Source: Stenogyne calaminthoides (lineage: Eukaryota; Streptophyta; Magnoliopsida; Lamiales; Lamiaceae). From it: a DNA stretch of 64,000 nucleotides. A program made the position numbers and the translations under genes. The notes beneath the pieces are model-generated. The model had not been told where the DNA came from, did no database searches, and was given only the letters and a program-made list of their open reading frames with translations. Location: positions 27,333,916-27,397,915 of the forward strand of contig JBBCBC010000017.1 of NCBI GenBank assembly GCA_037126765.1, in the 5' to 3' direction. This document shows positions 22,341 through 34,203 of the stretch, one piece after another; within the stretch, counting starts at the first letter, position 1, and each line of letters opens with the position of its first letter.

Positions 22341-24573
22341 TTTTGGTCCCGGTGCTAACGAGTCTCACACGTGTATGGGGGGGGAATACAAGTGTTCAGT
22401 GATTTTTAAAACTTTTCTTTCATTGAGGTCAGATGGGTCAGGTTGTCCTGATGATTTGGCCCTGAGAAGCACAGATCGCCCTGAGTCAAAGTCTACTGAG
22501 ACAATGATCCTGAGCTGCTTTCAGAAGCTTCAGATTAGCCCAACTGAGCCTGAATTTTTCAGAGATCCTGAGCTGCTTGGATCAGATAACTGTCTTACTG
22601 AACCCTCAGTAGAGTTAGTTCAGTTTGGTAACTATCTATTCTAGCTACTCAAGTGTACGAAATGGTTGGCCCTAAGTTTATACTCGTTTTTAGCTTTGCT
22701 GAATATCTTCCTTTTAATGAAACAGTGATTAAGGCTGTGATCAGTTGATGCAAATTCAGTGGATTGGTTCCAACTGAATATCAGTGAATTATGCTTTCAG
22801 TGAAAAACATGCAACAGATAATAATGCAGTACAGAAAGCAAAACAACACATCAATTATAGTGGTTCAGAGACTCAAGCTCCTACGTCCACTCTCTCTGAC
22901 CTTCAGAGAAATTCCTTAACCACTTCCTAAAGCTTTCTGGCTGACTCACTGCAGCTTACTCACTTTTCTACTTTGAGTTTTCTGGCTGACTCACTGCAGC
23001 TTACTAACTCAAACACACACAAATGTTCAGACTACCACAAGTAGCTTACTAACTCCTTCTCTAGAGTTTTCTGGCTAACTCACTGTAGCTTACTAACTCT
23101 TTACAACTCCAACTCACCAACAAACACACTCAAACTACCTTACAAAGGGTTTGGGTTTCTGGTTGGTTTCCAACTAGGATGAGATATCCTTTACAATAAG
23201 TACAATGCAAAGGCTAGGATATCTCTACTAAGCTTTGGATATATCTTATCAATCTAGGCTTAGTGAATGAGCTCTCTTCAATGTGAAACACTTGGAAAAT
23301 TCTAGGTTTTTCGAGTGCTTCAATTTGCAATAATACGAATGAGCTCTTGAGTTGCTTTCAAATTTCCCGTGACCTCTCAATGTTGAGGGTCACTAGTATT
23401 TATAGGCAACTTCACCAAGGTCACTCTTGAAAAACTATCTGTTGGAGGAGATAGCTTCATGAGTTTCCTCTTATGGTGTTTGATGAACGGCTATTTTTAG
23501 GGTTTTAATACTCCCTTGCATGTTTTAGGAAATATGCTTTCATGTAGCCAATCACCACTTTTTGCAGTCTGGAACATAGTACTACTGACATGCTTCAGTG
23601 ACCTGTCTCTTTCAGTGTCAGTAAAGTACAGTGTTGTCTTCCTCTGATTGGTTTTTGTCTTCAGTAAATGTAGACAAACATGACAGCTCTTTTTGGCCAA
23701 TCTCTCTGAGTGAGTTAACCTTAAACAACACTTAGACTTAGTTCCTTTTTCCTGCATATGAATGTCTTAGGCAATATCTATTTTTCTGAATATTCGAGTT
23801 TTCTCAGTTTTGTAGTCTTCAGGTAGATATTATTCAGTGCCTCGGAACATTCAGGTTATACTGAGTATTCAGTATCTTCTTGAGTCTTGATAACTCTTTG
23901 GTCTTGATATCTCCTTGTGTCTTCGATATCATCCCGAGACTTGATTAATTGATGTCTTGACTCTTGATTGTCTTTTGAGTCTTCTGAGACTTCAGTGTCT
24001 TCTGAGTCTTCAGTGTCTTCTGCGTCTTTAGTGTCTTCGAGTCTTGATGTCTTGATTCTTGATGTCTTGAGTCTTGATGACATCTTTGAGACTTGATGTC
24101 TTCGAGTCTTGATGTCTTAGAGTCTTGATGACATCTTTTGAGTCTTCATGTCTTGATGACATCTTGAGACTTGAGTCTTTAGTGTCATCTTTGAGTCTTG
24201 ATGTCATCTTTGAGTCTTGATTTCTTGACAACTTCTTGAGTCTTGATTTACTTATTGAGTCTTGATTTTCTTGAAACTTCGAAGTCTTCGGATTTGATTT
24301 CTTGAAACTTATCGAGTCTTGATTTCTTGAAAACTTCTTCGAGTCTTGATTTCTTGAAACTTCTTCGAGTCTTCGATTTCTTGAAACTTCTGAGTCTTCA
24401 GAATCTTCAAAATCTAACCTGGTCTATATCTGCTGACTATACATGGTGTAGATAACATCCTGAACACTCTATACTGAATCCTGACTCAGTCTATCAAGAT
24501 TATCCTGAACATGTCATACTCAGGGGTTTTGGGATCTAATCAAAATCCTCTTTATTAAATTCATCTCCCAATA
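22341..24573 (-). mobile_element. 5' LTR of RE-A
   Basis: 2,233 bp, near-identical to 9840-11979 over most of its length. Both termini are mutated: TTTTGGTCCC instead of TGTTGGTCCC on the inner side, CCCAATA instead of CCCAACA on the outer side. TATA box at 23397-23405. Confidence 0.93.
23870..24400. repeat. Degenerate TCTTGA satellite in U3 of RE-A 5' LTR
   Basis: Counterpart of 11380-11800 with a longer and rearranged run of GAGTCTTGATGTCTT words, and more TCGA variants in place of TCTGA/TCAGA. Confidence 0.9.
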
Positions 24574-25225
24574 GGAATAAATATTCTTGTGATACAAGTT
24601 TATCCCATAAATTCAAGAAAAGTCAAAGATATTTTTTCTTCCCTATTTCATTGGATTTTTCGAAAATAATGCAAGGCAAGAAGGAGGAGAAGATTTTGTT
24701 GGGAGATATTTTGGGAAACATAATATATTCGATACATTTTAGATTGTATCTTGAGGAAGAAGCAAGGAAATTTTCCAATGCCCAATTGACCTAAATTTTC
24801 GTCCCCCCTAGTCTTATAAATAGGGGATGAATTTTTCATCCCCAATGGCAATTCCATGTGTTGGAAAAATTAGAAATCCACAAAGGTGGTAGCAAAATAT
24901 TTATATTTTATCCTTTAAATTAAAATCGTTCGTTGAGAATCCTTCCATCGGGTTACGTTCGTGGACGTGGGACATATTTGGGAAGATACTTTGGGTTGAT
25001 CCATCTTCTCAACGGTTGTCTCTACGAGAAGTAAGTAATTACGTAACTCCTAGATTCTGCATGCTTAGGATTTACGTGGATTATTTGTACGCATGTTGCT
25101 TATTTGCTTGTTTAATTATTATGTTGAATTGGTTTAGGATTAATTCATGTTAGTAATTAATTGAGTAATTTAAATATGTATTTATATTCATCTCGAATAG
25201 ATCTGGGCACCCCTTATTTCCCAAC
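24574..25225 (+). mobile_element. 3' LTR of E2, right part
   Basis: Begins with the second GGAAT copy and continues the LTR (ATATTCTTGTGATACAAG) through TATAAATAGGGGATGAAT (near 24,817) to the end TTATTTCCCAACA. It closes element E2. Confidence 0.92.
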
Positions 25226-26126
25226 ATTGTTCCCCTTCAGCATACATATCATATGGTTTGTGGTGTGTTTAATTAACCAGGCCCAACAGTAACACAGGCA
25301 AATTCCGTTTGTTCCAATTATACCCCTGGCGTATTTAAACTAGTTATACGTCTTTTCAAATCATTTCTTCCTTCAGGCACTTCGGCTTCCGGTGCTCTGG
25401 CGATCAACTTTTCTTCTCACTTGTTACTGTAGATTGAACTAGGGTTTACATCACGATAATCTACTGGTCAAGCACACAATCACTGGTAAGTTCTGTCGAT
25501 CTAGGTTTGCGATGTTTGAGTTTAATTGTATTTTTTAGTCATTGTATGTGTTTGTCCTATATTTGACGTGTGGGGGTGTTCGTCGATGAGTGAATTTTCT
25601 GATGACTCGCCTTTGGGTATTTCATTTCGTTTACAACCGTGTATGTGTTACGTGAAAATCCACATTATTGTATGGTTTTTTTTTGGGTTCCTTCGAAAAT
25701 CCAATTCTTAGTATGAATAGTGATGTGCTTACTGGTTTAATTAATCACAGATTTGACTGGTTTTGTTTGTTGTGCTTTGATAAAGTGGTGTAAGTGGGTT
25801 ATCCACGGTTCGGTTTAAAATTGATGTGGGGTTGTCAAATTCTGATGCATGTGTTCGGTTCTCTGTTTTTCCTTTTGGGTATTAGTTGTGAATAATCTTG
25901 TGTAATTTGGGCTGATTGATGCATGTGTTATATGGGTCGATTTGGTGTTGATTTATGGGCATTTAGTTTGTGTTTTACCCGAGTCAATTTCAAATTGTTG
26001 TGGGGGTGTATGTATAATTCTTATCAATTCACGCGATTTGTGCACACTACACCAAACTACACATAAATGTTGTTTTTTACATTTTATGTTTAACAATTTG
26101 TGTTTTTGATTTACATTACAGTTGAC
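25226..26126 (+). promoter_or_regulatory. Probable promoter and 5' UTR with intron of the Myb/SANT-like gene
   Basis: A TATTTAAA-type box near 25,339 is followed by a leader with AGGGTTTACATC. A good donor (CACTGGTAAGTTCTG, intron from about 25493) and acceptor (TTACATTACAG, ending 26121) lie five bases before the ATG. The intron would be T/G-rich and about 630 bp. Confidence 0.5.
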
Positions 26127-27493
26127 ATGGATGCCCTAATTCCCGTAGCGTATGAACTACCTGATGGAATGGTTCATGAGATGTCTCTAGGATGGTCTGA
26201 AGAAGAGGAAAAAGAACTTCTTGATGGGTTCCTATTTTTTCTTGAGATGCAGACAATCAAAAATGTTGTAAAGTTTCAAGAATTGGTTGTTGAAGTGTCT
26301 CATTTCCTAACTCTCACTCTACAGATGAAGGCTAAGGTCGACCTTATTCGGTGGAAGCTTAGACATATATGTGATACTTATAGGCATTTCAAGAAGATTC
26401 TATTGGAAATGCCTGGCGTTGCCTTCAATCTCCAGACTAATGAGGCGAAGATTGGACCAAAGTATTGGAGGTGCATAGGACAGGTATAATAATTTGACTT
26501 TTATTTTTTATTCCATTATGTTGTTTGTGTTCGTTCATTTGATACGTATTTTGTATTGTAGGAATCCGAGCTTTATGCGTTCTTCCGTATACATGATTTT
26601 AGAAACTATATCAGTTGTTGGAAGCTCTTTGACAAGAACGATCTCGATAAATATGCAAGCTACATTGATGAGGATGTTCGTCAACAAATCCCAAATGGTC
26701 TGGACCCAAAAAACCTGAACGGGTTTTATCACTTCCGAGTAATTGTTGTGAGTGCATCAATGTTCAATTAATAAAATGCATTATCAAAAACTACATTCAA
26801 CTTTTGCCTTTTTTGATGTATAAAGTCGTGCTAGTTATCCATTTATTAGCAAGAAACAAAAGCCAATACGTTACAAAGACTGTAAAGTAGATGAAGCTGA
26901 TCTGAACGACTACTTCTTTACCAATGGTTGGGAGATTATTGACGAAGGAGATTTCTTGATTAAGGTGGAAGTCATGGTTAAGGAGAGGACTATCAACACA
27001 CAGGAGAAGTTTGACATATTGATTGATGATTTGGTGCAGTTTTATTATGATCCTGAAGATATACAAATCACTGAGCTCGGTATTCGTGAGAAGTTCCGAA
27101 CTTTTGCTTATGTTTACCAATTGTTCAACCGGTTTCTCTTCCAAACCGTTGGCGTCGAATATAATTTCTATGATTACTTGACTAGAGTTGGCGACGCATA
27201 TTGGGAGAGCAAGGGAAAGGTAAATATGATAGTCACCGTGTGCGTTAGATTTTGCATTTATTATATGTTTATTTATGACAACACAAGTATTTCCTTTTCA
27301 GGAACCACTTTACAAGGGATGGTTCAGACAAAACGGATATGTCTTTTACCACATCTGCTAAAATGTGTTGGAGGTGAAAGGGTTGGAACGATATGCAATC
27401 GGGAAATATCCCATAGGCCCAGGGACGACAGAGGGAGGAGATATGTCGGCTATGGCGGATGTGGATGTATTTAAAAGTTACTACCGCACATGA
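26127..27493 (+). pseudogene. Two-repeat Myb/SANT-like gene with a premature stop
   Basis: Start at MDALIPVAYELPDG (26127). Repeat 1 opens LGWSEEEEKELLDGF, typical of plant Myb/SANT-like DNA-binding proteins. It runs to KYWRCIGQ, where an intron (26484-26561) falls, then ESELYAFFRIHDF, NYISCWKLF and LDKYASY. After a further, poorly defined intron (about 26748-26830) repeat 2 follows: EKFDILIDDLVQFYYDPEDI, then AYWESKGK with an intron at the same point (27220-27301), then EPLYKGWFRQNGYVFYHIC. A TAA (27359-27361) replaces the residue equivalent to the Trp of NYISCW. The same frame then matches repeat 1 again (LEVKGLERYAIG) and ends at TGA 27491-27493. Function is unknown; it may have served a Harbinger-type element or be a host gene. 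Confidence 0.6.
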
Positions 27494-28835
27494 TGATGTT
27501 TGGTGAAATGTGTGAAAGGGTTTGAATGTTTGTTGTTGTTGATAATGTTTTTTGTGAGACTAATCTATAATGTTTTATGTAGTTATGGTCCTGTTTCACT
27601 TTGTTGTATTTGAAGATGGTTTTTGCTAGACTAAACTAGATGGTATTATGTAGTTATGGTCTCTGTTGGATTTAGAAGACTGTGAGGTTTTTTGTTTTTG
27701 TGGAATGGTGCATTTGTAATATGCATCTTGACTGTGTAAATTATGTATAATTCTGACTAATTATGGAATGATAAATATGGTGTTGTGTACGAGACACACC
27801 ATGTGTTAATATATGCTTGATATTTTTTTGAATTATTTGGAAATGTTTATGTCACACGCACTTTCAACACTCATGGTTACACATTTATCAAAACAAACTT
27901 GAGTATAAATCAAATCAGTTGTGCTCATAATATTAACATCTCAAATAATATAAGCATTAATTCTCTCAAACTATCATCTCTACTCGTCATAAAAGAACTA
28001 AAAAAGAGATGAGCTGAGCAACCTCAAATAATATGGGACTGTCTCATGCATTAGACGGGTTATAATTTAGTATAAATCACACATTTGGGGGCAATGTGGT
28101 TAAGTGCTAATGTCCAATTTCTTATCCAGTCGGACTGTGAGATTGTCTCATGCAAGTGTGAATCATTATCTAACTATAAAATACTTTGTACCCGGTGTTT
28201 TAACATCTACAATTTTGAAATTCCTTTAAAAATATATAAAAAAATTAAAACCCATTATATAAAATAATAATATTCCAAAAATATTTATGTTAACCACAAA
28301 ATAACATATACATGTCAAAACTATATTATATTGCATATTCCCTCAAAATGGGCGGTCACTATTTGGTACCAAAATATAAGGCGCCGAAAATTGGCGCCCA
28401 AATGAAAATTTCGAGCGTCTGGATGCGCCAAAATTGAGTATTTTTTGGTTGACTCAAACAAAACACCACCTTCCCATCAAAGAAGAGTAGTAATTCGACT
28501 CAATTAGGAGCATCTTTTCCGTGAGAGCAGAGGTATTACGCCGGTATCTGTTTCTTTTAACACCCAAGTTATTTTGATATCGTATGTTCTAACATTTGGC
28601 TCTCTCATACATAGTGTTGTACTTATTGAAGCTATACGTGTTTGGGTTTCTCGATTTCGGTAATCTCTTCAACTTCTCCTTTTGAAGCTATACGTATTTG
28701 GGTTTTATTGTTGAATGTAATCGTGTTGATCTTACATATGTTTGTTTTGTATAGTTTGTGTATTTGAGTTTCTGAATTTTTTGAATCTCTATTAGATTGA
28801 TCCTATTTAACACTATGTAAACGTATTAGATTGAC
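27494..28835. other. Intergenic, with a leader for the transposase
   Basis: AT-rich sequence with no gene seen. A short GC-rich palindrome (GGCGCCGAAAATTGGCGCC, 28381-28399) stands out. From about 28,490 the sequence looks like a transcribed leader with a possible intron (donor near GAGGTATTACGCC, acceptor shortly before the ATG at 28836). Confidence 0.4.
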
Positions 28836-30213
28836 ATGGATTCCGTTCGAAAGAACAACGAGATAGTCTACTTGCTCCTTGAGGAAATAATACATCACAT
28901 GATAACTGTAATTTCAATCATAATCGAGATTATGAAAATCAATAGGCGAAGTAATAGAAAGAGACCAAGAAGTTACACTATGATAGACTGAATTCCAGAT
29001 CAAATAAAAAAGTTACAACACCTAGTGAGAAGATATGATTTCGATTGCTTTGATAATCTTCTAATGGATCGTAACACTTTTGGGAGGTTATGTATACTAC
29101 TTAGGAATGTTGGTGGATTGGTTGAAGGCAAATATGTTAGTATATAAGAACAAGTTTCAATGTTTCTTAGTGTTTTAGCACACCATAAGAAGAACAGGGT
29201 TGTGAGGTTCGACTATCAAAGATCCGGTCAAACCGTATCACATTACGTCCATAAAGTTTTGTGTGTTGTTCTACAACTACATACTATACTTCTAGTGAAA
29301 CCGGTTCCAGTCTCTGATGATAGCAATCATCCACGGTGGAAGAGGTTCAAGGTAACAACGTATACATAACATGAATCTGTGTTTAATACTACTGCCAAAC
29401 TTTGTTTCTTTATCACTTTGTTGGCGTACTAAATAATTTATCCTCAATATGGGCAGGGATGTTTGGGTGCACTTGATGGTACCTACATGCATGTGCATGT
29501 TCCAGTAGGTGATAGAGAAAGATACAGAACTCGTAGGGGTACTATTTTGACTAATGTTTTGGCTTGTTGTGATCACGATATGCAATTCTCATACGTTCTT
29601 CCAGGATGGGAAGGGTCCGCATCAGATGCTAGAGTGTTAAGGAATGTTGTTAATCGAGTTAATGGGTTAAAAGTCCCTGAGGGTATGAATCTTACACATA
29701 TTTGTTCATTTTTAGTTCTTAATGTAATTTATAAGTTGCTAAAACCTATAATGATTTAAAGGTACATACTATCTGTGCGATAATGGCTACGCCAATAGTC
29801 CTGGATTTCTATCTCCATATCGAGGAGTGCGTTATCATCTGGATGGATGGGGGCCTGCTCAATCACATCTGGTGAACTATTAAGAACACTTTAACATGTG
29901 TCATACACGTGCACGAAATGTTATCGAACGTGCATTTAGGGTCATAAAAAAAGATAGGGCATATTTAGCAGTCCTACATTTTACCCAATTAAGACACAAG
30001 TGATGTTGATTATGACATGTTTCTTGTTGCATATTCATCCGGAAAGAGATGGTTGTAGATCCCATAGAGGCTGAATTGGACGAGGAGGAAGCAAAAAATG
30101 AGAATCACGATGTAGACGAAGAATTCATACAAGGTGTTGAAGTCACTCAAGGATGGTCAACTCATCGGGATGCAATTACACAAGGAACTTGGGCAGATTA
30201 TAATGAGAATTAG
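28836..30213 (+). pseudogene. PIF/Harbinger transposase (DDE_4 type)
   Basis: Three exons: 28836-29351, 29457-29682, 29762-30213, with clean GT-AG ends (FK|GCLGALDGT and PEG|TYYLCDNGY). The N-terminal half has the helix-turn-helix-like MDRNTFGRLCILLRN, EQVSMFLSVLAHHKKNR and SGQTVSHYVHKVL. The DDE triad is visible: Asp in LGALDGTYMHV, Asp in YLCDNGYAN, Glu in RNVIERAFRVIKKR. In-frame stops (near 28990, 29146 and 29880) and a frameshift in the A-run near 29950 kill it. The acidic C-terminus (DEEEAKNENHDVDEEF) is in the shifted frame. Plant genes of the HARBI1/ALP1 kind share this fold, but the decay argues for a transposon. It converges with a Myb/SANT-like pseudogene to the right, the usual partner in this superfamily. 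Confidence 0.9.
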
Positions 30214-30282
30214 GACTTATCTGTTGTTTGATTTGGTTGTTATTATGTTCTACATTAACCAGAAAAAGTAGAACATAATACA

Positions 30283-32050
30283 TGTTGGTCCCGGGGTAAC
30301 GAGTCTTATACGTGTATGGGGGGGATACACCTGTTCAGTGAATTTTCAAACTTTTAAAACCTTGCTGATCAGTGAGTAAGGTTATCCTGACTGTCAGTAT
30401 TGAGAAGCACAAATTGTCCTGAGTCGAAGTCTGCTGAGACAATAACCCTGAACCTCTTTCAGTGACTTCAAATTAGCTCAACTGATCTGAGTGACTTTAA
30501 AACAGATTTCTGAGAAGCTTGGATCAGATAACTATCTTACTGAATACTCAGTTGAGTTTGTTCAGTTTGACAACTATCTATTCTAGCTTATCAAGGGTGC
30601 GGAATATGTAGGCCCTAAGTTCTAAGCTCGTTTTAACTTGCTGGAAATATCTTTATCACTTAGTAAATTAGTGGTTAAGGCTATGATCAGTTCAGTGCAA
30701 ATTCAGTGGATTGATTCCAAATGATTATCAGAAAACTCAGTATGCTTTCAGTGAAAATATGCAACAGATATAATGCAAAGCAGAAAGCAAACAACACAAC
30801 AAATTATAGTGGTTCAGAGGCAAAGCTCCTACGTCCACTCTCTCTGAATCTTCAGAGAAATTTCTTAACACACCACTACTACTACCTCAAGATTTCAGAC
30901 TGAACTCAGCAGCTTACTAACTTTCTTCTATGAGCTTTCAGGCTGAACTACACTGCAGCTTACTAACTCAAACACACACAAGCTTTCAGACTGTCACAAA
31001 CAGCTTACTAACTTCTTCTCTAGAGTTTTCAGGTTGAACTCAACTGCAGCTTACTAACTCTTTACTACTCTTACTCTCCAACAATCACACACACAAACTA
31101 CCTAATCAATAGGGTTTGGGTTTGGTTGGTTTTCAACTAAGGTGAGATATCCTTTTACAACAAGAACAAATGCAAAGGGCTAGGATATCTCTTACTAAGT
31201 TTTTAGATACTTAACAGATTCTAGGCTTAGTAAATGAGCTCTCTTCAAGGTGAAACACTTGGGAAATCTTAGGTTTTTCGAGTGCTTCAAATGCAAGAAT
31301 ACGAATGATCTCTGGAGTTGATTGATTTCCCGTAACCTTGATTGTTGCAAGCCTTCGGTATTTATAGGCAACTCTCTAAGAGTCACTCTTGAAAAACTAT
31401 CCGTTGGAAGAGATAGCATCAAGGGTTTCCTCTTTTGGTTAGTGGTAAACGACTACATTTAGGGTTTGAACGTGCCCTTGCATGGTTTGGGTAATATATA
31501 GCCAAACAGCCAATCACCACTTTCTGTGAACTGGAAGATATCAGTCCTGACATTTCCTCAGTGAAATGTCACTTTCAGTGTCAGTAAAGTACGTTGTTGT
31601 CGTCTCCTCATTGGTCGAAGTCTTCCTTTGAACGGAGACAAACGAAACGACTCCTTTTAGGTCAACTTATACTGATTTGATATGTTCCTTAATGTCCACG
31701 AATGAGTAATATTCTCTTTGTTTGTACTAAGAATGAACAAAACATTATTTACTCTGAAATAGTTGTTCGGGGTCTTTTTGGGTCAGTACAAAATAGTCTT
31801 CAGGATCTTCGTTCTTCAAGATCTTTGGTCTTCAGGACTTTTTAGGCCTTTCAGGATCTTCTGAGTCTTCAGGCAAAATGAAGTAACCCTAACTATCCTG
31901 ATCTATATCTGCTGACTATACATGGTGCAGATAATCCTGATCCTAACACCTATAGAAAACTTGATTCTTATCTATTCAAGCTGTTCTGATACATGTCATA
32001 CTCAGGGGTTTTGGTATCTAATCAAAATCTATTAAATTCATCTCCCAACA
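30283..32050 (-). mobile_element. Solo LTR related to RE-A
   Basis: Runs from TGTTGGTCCCGGGGTAACG to CATCTCCCAACA and parallels the RE-A LTR throughout, with no internal sequence. The flanks ATACA (30278-30282) and ATACT (32051-32055) are probably a target duplication with one change. TATA box at 31359-31367. It lies between the transposase and the remnant at 32056. Confidence 0.88.
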
Positions 32051-32055
32051 ATACT

Positions 32056-32437
32056 GATATGCAAAATGAAAATTGGACGAGTACAAACGACGTCGTCTTC
32101 AGACTACTTCTTACCAAGTGGAGAGTCCGCCAACTTGAATGGACTAGATGATTCACATTAACTCGCCCCGATTTTGGTAGGCATCTTAAAATTTTCATTA
32201 TGGATGGATGATATCATGTTGGTTGGGGGCTTAGACAGTGACTTAAAACAATTGAGAATTTTTCCTGTACTAGATTCAAGACTTACAAGAGCACGACATT
32301 CATTTTTGACAGCAACACCAAAGAGTATGGAACGTGGTATTTTCTCTCCGACAATGCTAGGTAACTCGACCTCCTCCTCGTTGTCGCTATCAGGGACAAC
32401 TATCGGGTATTGTGCACTGTTTGGTAGGATGGGAGAT
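32056..32437 (-). pseudogene. Myb/SANT-like pseudogene, C-terminal part (split by RE-B)
   Basis: Minus-strand reading from the RE-B target site continues in frame from the piece at 47308. It is an acidic VVPDSDNEEEVELPS stretch, then IPRSILFGVAVKNECRAL and SSSPFKLADSPLGKK, with stops near 32155 and 32110. Such Ser/Asp/Glu-rich tails are common in plant Myb/SANT-like proteins. It ends at the solo LTR. Confidence 0.55.
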
Positions 32438-34000
32438 TGTAGGTCCCGAACGGGTTTTGTGAGGGCAGAAGTCTAGAGGGGAGGGGTGAATAGACTTAAA
32501 AAAACTTTTGTCTTGGATCAAAGTGTGAGAGCGATTAGCTTTGATCGAGTCGAAGTGAATCGGTTTGGATCGATAACCAACTTACTAATCGCTGAAAGGC
32601 GGTCGATTCGGTAACTATCGGTTTAACGATGTCGGAAGCTAAGTTTTACCCGTGTGAAAAACCGGTTTTGATAAATCGATTCCAAAGTCGGTCTTTTAAC
32701 CAATTGACTAAAGTGTCAAACTTGATCGGATCGTAAGCTTGGTGCTACCGATCTTAACTTAGAATATGTATCTTTGCTTTAATAGTTGTGTGCGATTGTG
32801 TAAAACAAGTTAATCAAAGCGGTAAAGGCACACAAGATTTATAGTGGTTCGGACAAACCGATCCTACGTCCCACTCTTCCCTATCACAAGGGCACCAACT
32901 AAAACCAATCGGGACTTAGATTTTTGTGTTAGTCCAACACAAGACAATCGACAGATATTTAAAGAGTTCTCACTCAACCGATCCCAGAAATCAGAACTAG
33001 AAACCCTAGTCTGAAATCTTGCTAAACAACTTAACCTAACTTTGGGTTTGGATAAGATTGTTTTGGTTCCAACTATGAAATCTTTTCTAGTGTTTAAGAT
33101 AGCTTATCGGTAGATGAAAAGATTTCTATGCTAAGAACTTATGGGATGAACACTTAATAAAATAATCTTCTTGTTCGTGTTCTTCGTATGCGAAATCGAT
33201 TATAGCTTGAGCTTCTTGATCGTTTCGGGGTTTTTCGTGTTTTCACTCAAGAAGTGTGATCCCATATTTATAGACCTCGAAATCAAAGAGCCGTTGGAGA
33301 GCAATTTGAATTTCAGGCTATATTTGGTAGGCTTGCAGGATTGATGTGACGTGCTTCAGGAACGGCATGGCCGAAAGTGTGAATAGTGTCTTTTATAGCC
33401 GTTGGAGAAAGCGACCAAATCCGTAATTGCTCTCGATCATCATCGTGTGTATGTCGTCCTTATTGGTTAACGAGCGCTTTTTTCAAATGTTGTTCTTCCA
33501 AATAAGTTTGACATTCTTCTTGTTCGGATCATCGACGTATGATTTGGTGAAACATCGATTTTCACTGGTGGTGACCGATCGATCAAAAGTGATCGATCTA
33601 CTGATTGAGTCTTCCGGTGCCGGTTGACTTAGCTTCAACTAGCGGACTTACCGATGTAGGTCTTCATCCGATTTTCTAGAAGTCATCTGATCTTCAAGTA
33701 TTCTGAGTTTGAGCTTCATGACTTCAGCTGAGATATCTGACTTGATCAGATCGATCTGATCTTTTGTTCTTTTCTTGCATTCTGGCCTGTCGGATATCAG
33801 CTATTCTTTGGATCTTCAGATCTGACCTATACATATTGAGGTTCCCCCTCAATATGTGACCTATCTATTACATCAGTTGTTCTATACAGTAATTATCAAC
33901 TGGTATTCTATAAACGGTAATATAAACATCAGTCAGCTAACAGGTCTGACTGGTCCTATTACATGTGTTTTAGAACTTTCATCAAAACTCTAAATTTCCC
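32438..34000 (-). mobile_element. 3' LTR of RE-B
   Basis: Starts TGTAGGTCCCGAACGGG on the plus strand and parallels 45743-47307. At its inner end the terminal CAACA is missing and the LTR runs straight into the polypurine tract. TATA box at 33265-33273. Confidence 0.92.
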
Positions 34001-34011
34001 CCTTTTTGATG
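33998..34011 (-). other. Polypurine tract of RE-B, fused to the LTR
   Basis: Minus strand ATCAAAAAGGGGGAAATTTAG: the G-rich tract passes directly into LTR sequence without TGTTGGG. Confidence 0.8.
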
Positions 34012-34203
34012 AAACCAAAACACTATGAGAAACCCAAAACACATTGATAAAATATAGAACAGTAAAGAGCACATAATCAGAAGACAATGAGATTTTGTCT
34101 TAGGATCAGAAAATAAACTTTTCTCATTAGATTTGTTGATTACATGTTACATCAGAAAAGTTTGAATTTAAAAACAGCTGATCCTGAGAAGTCTTCTGAT
34201 TCT

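Larger units (their letters stand above)
9840..24573 (-). mobile_element. RE-A: complete Sirevirus-like copia retrotransposon
   Basis: A 14.7-kb element in reverse orientation with two LTRs (5' at 22341-24573, 3' at 9840-11979). It has degenerate initiator-Met PBS, gag, protease, integrase, RT, RNase H, a long additional frame and a polypurine tract, all on the minus strand. The GGAAT repeat flanks it at 9835-9839 and 24574-24578, and joining the flanks restores a continuous E1/E2-family LTR. The gag type, gag C-terminal coiled-coil tail, long LTRs and a frame after pol suggest the Sirevirus lineage; that placement is inference. Confidence 0.93.

Noticed and set aside
28381..28399. Terminal repeat of the Harbinger element
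   Set aside because: It is a local palindrome without a matching end on the other side that I could find.
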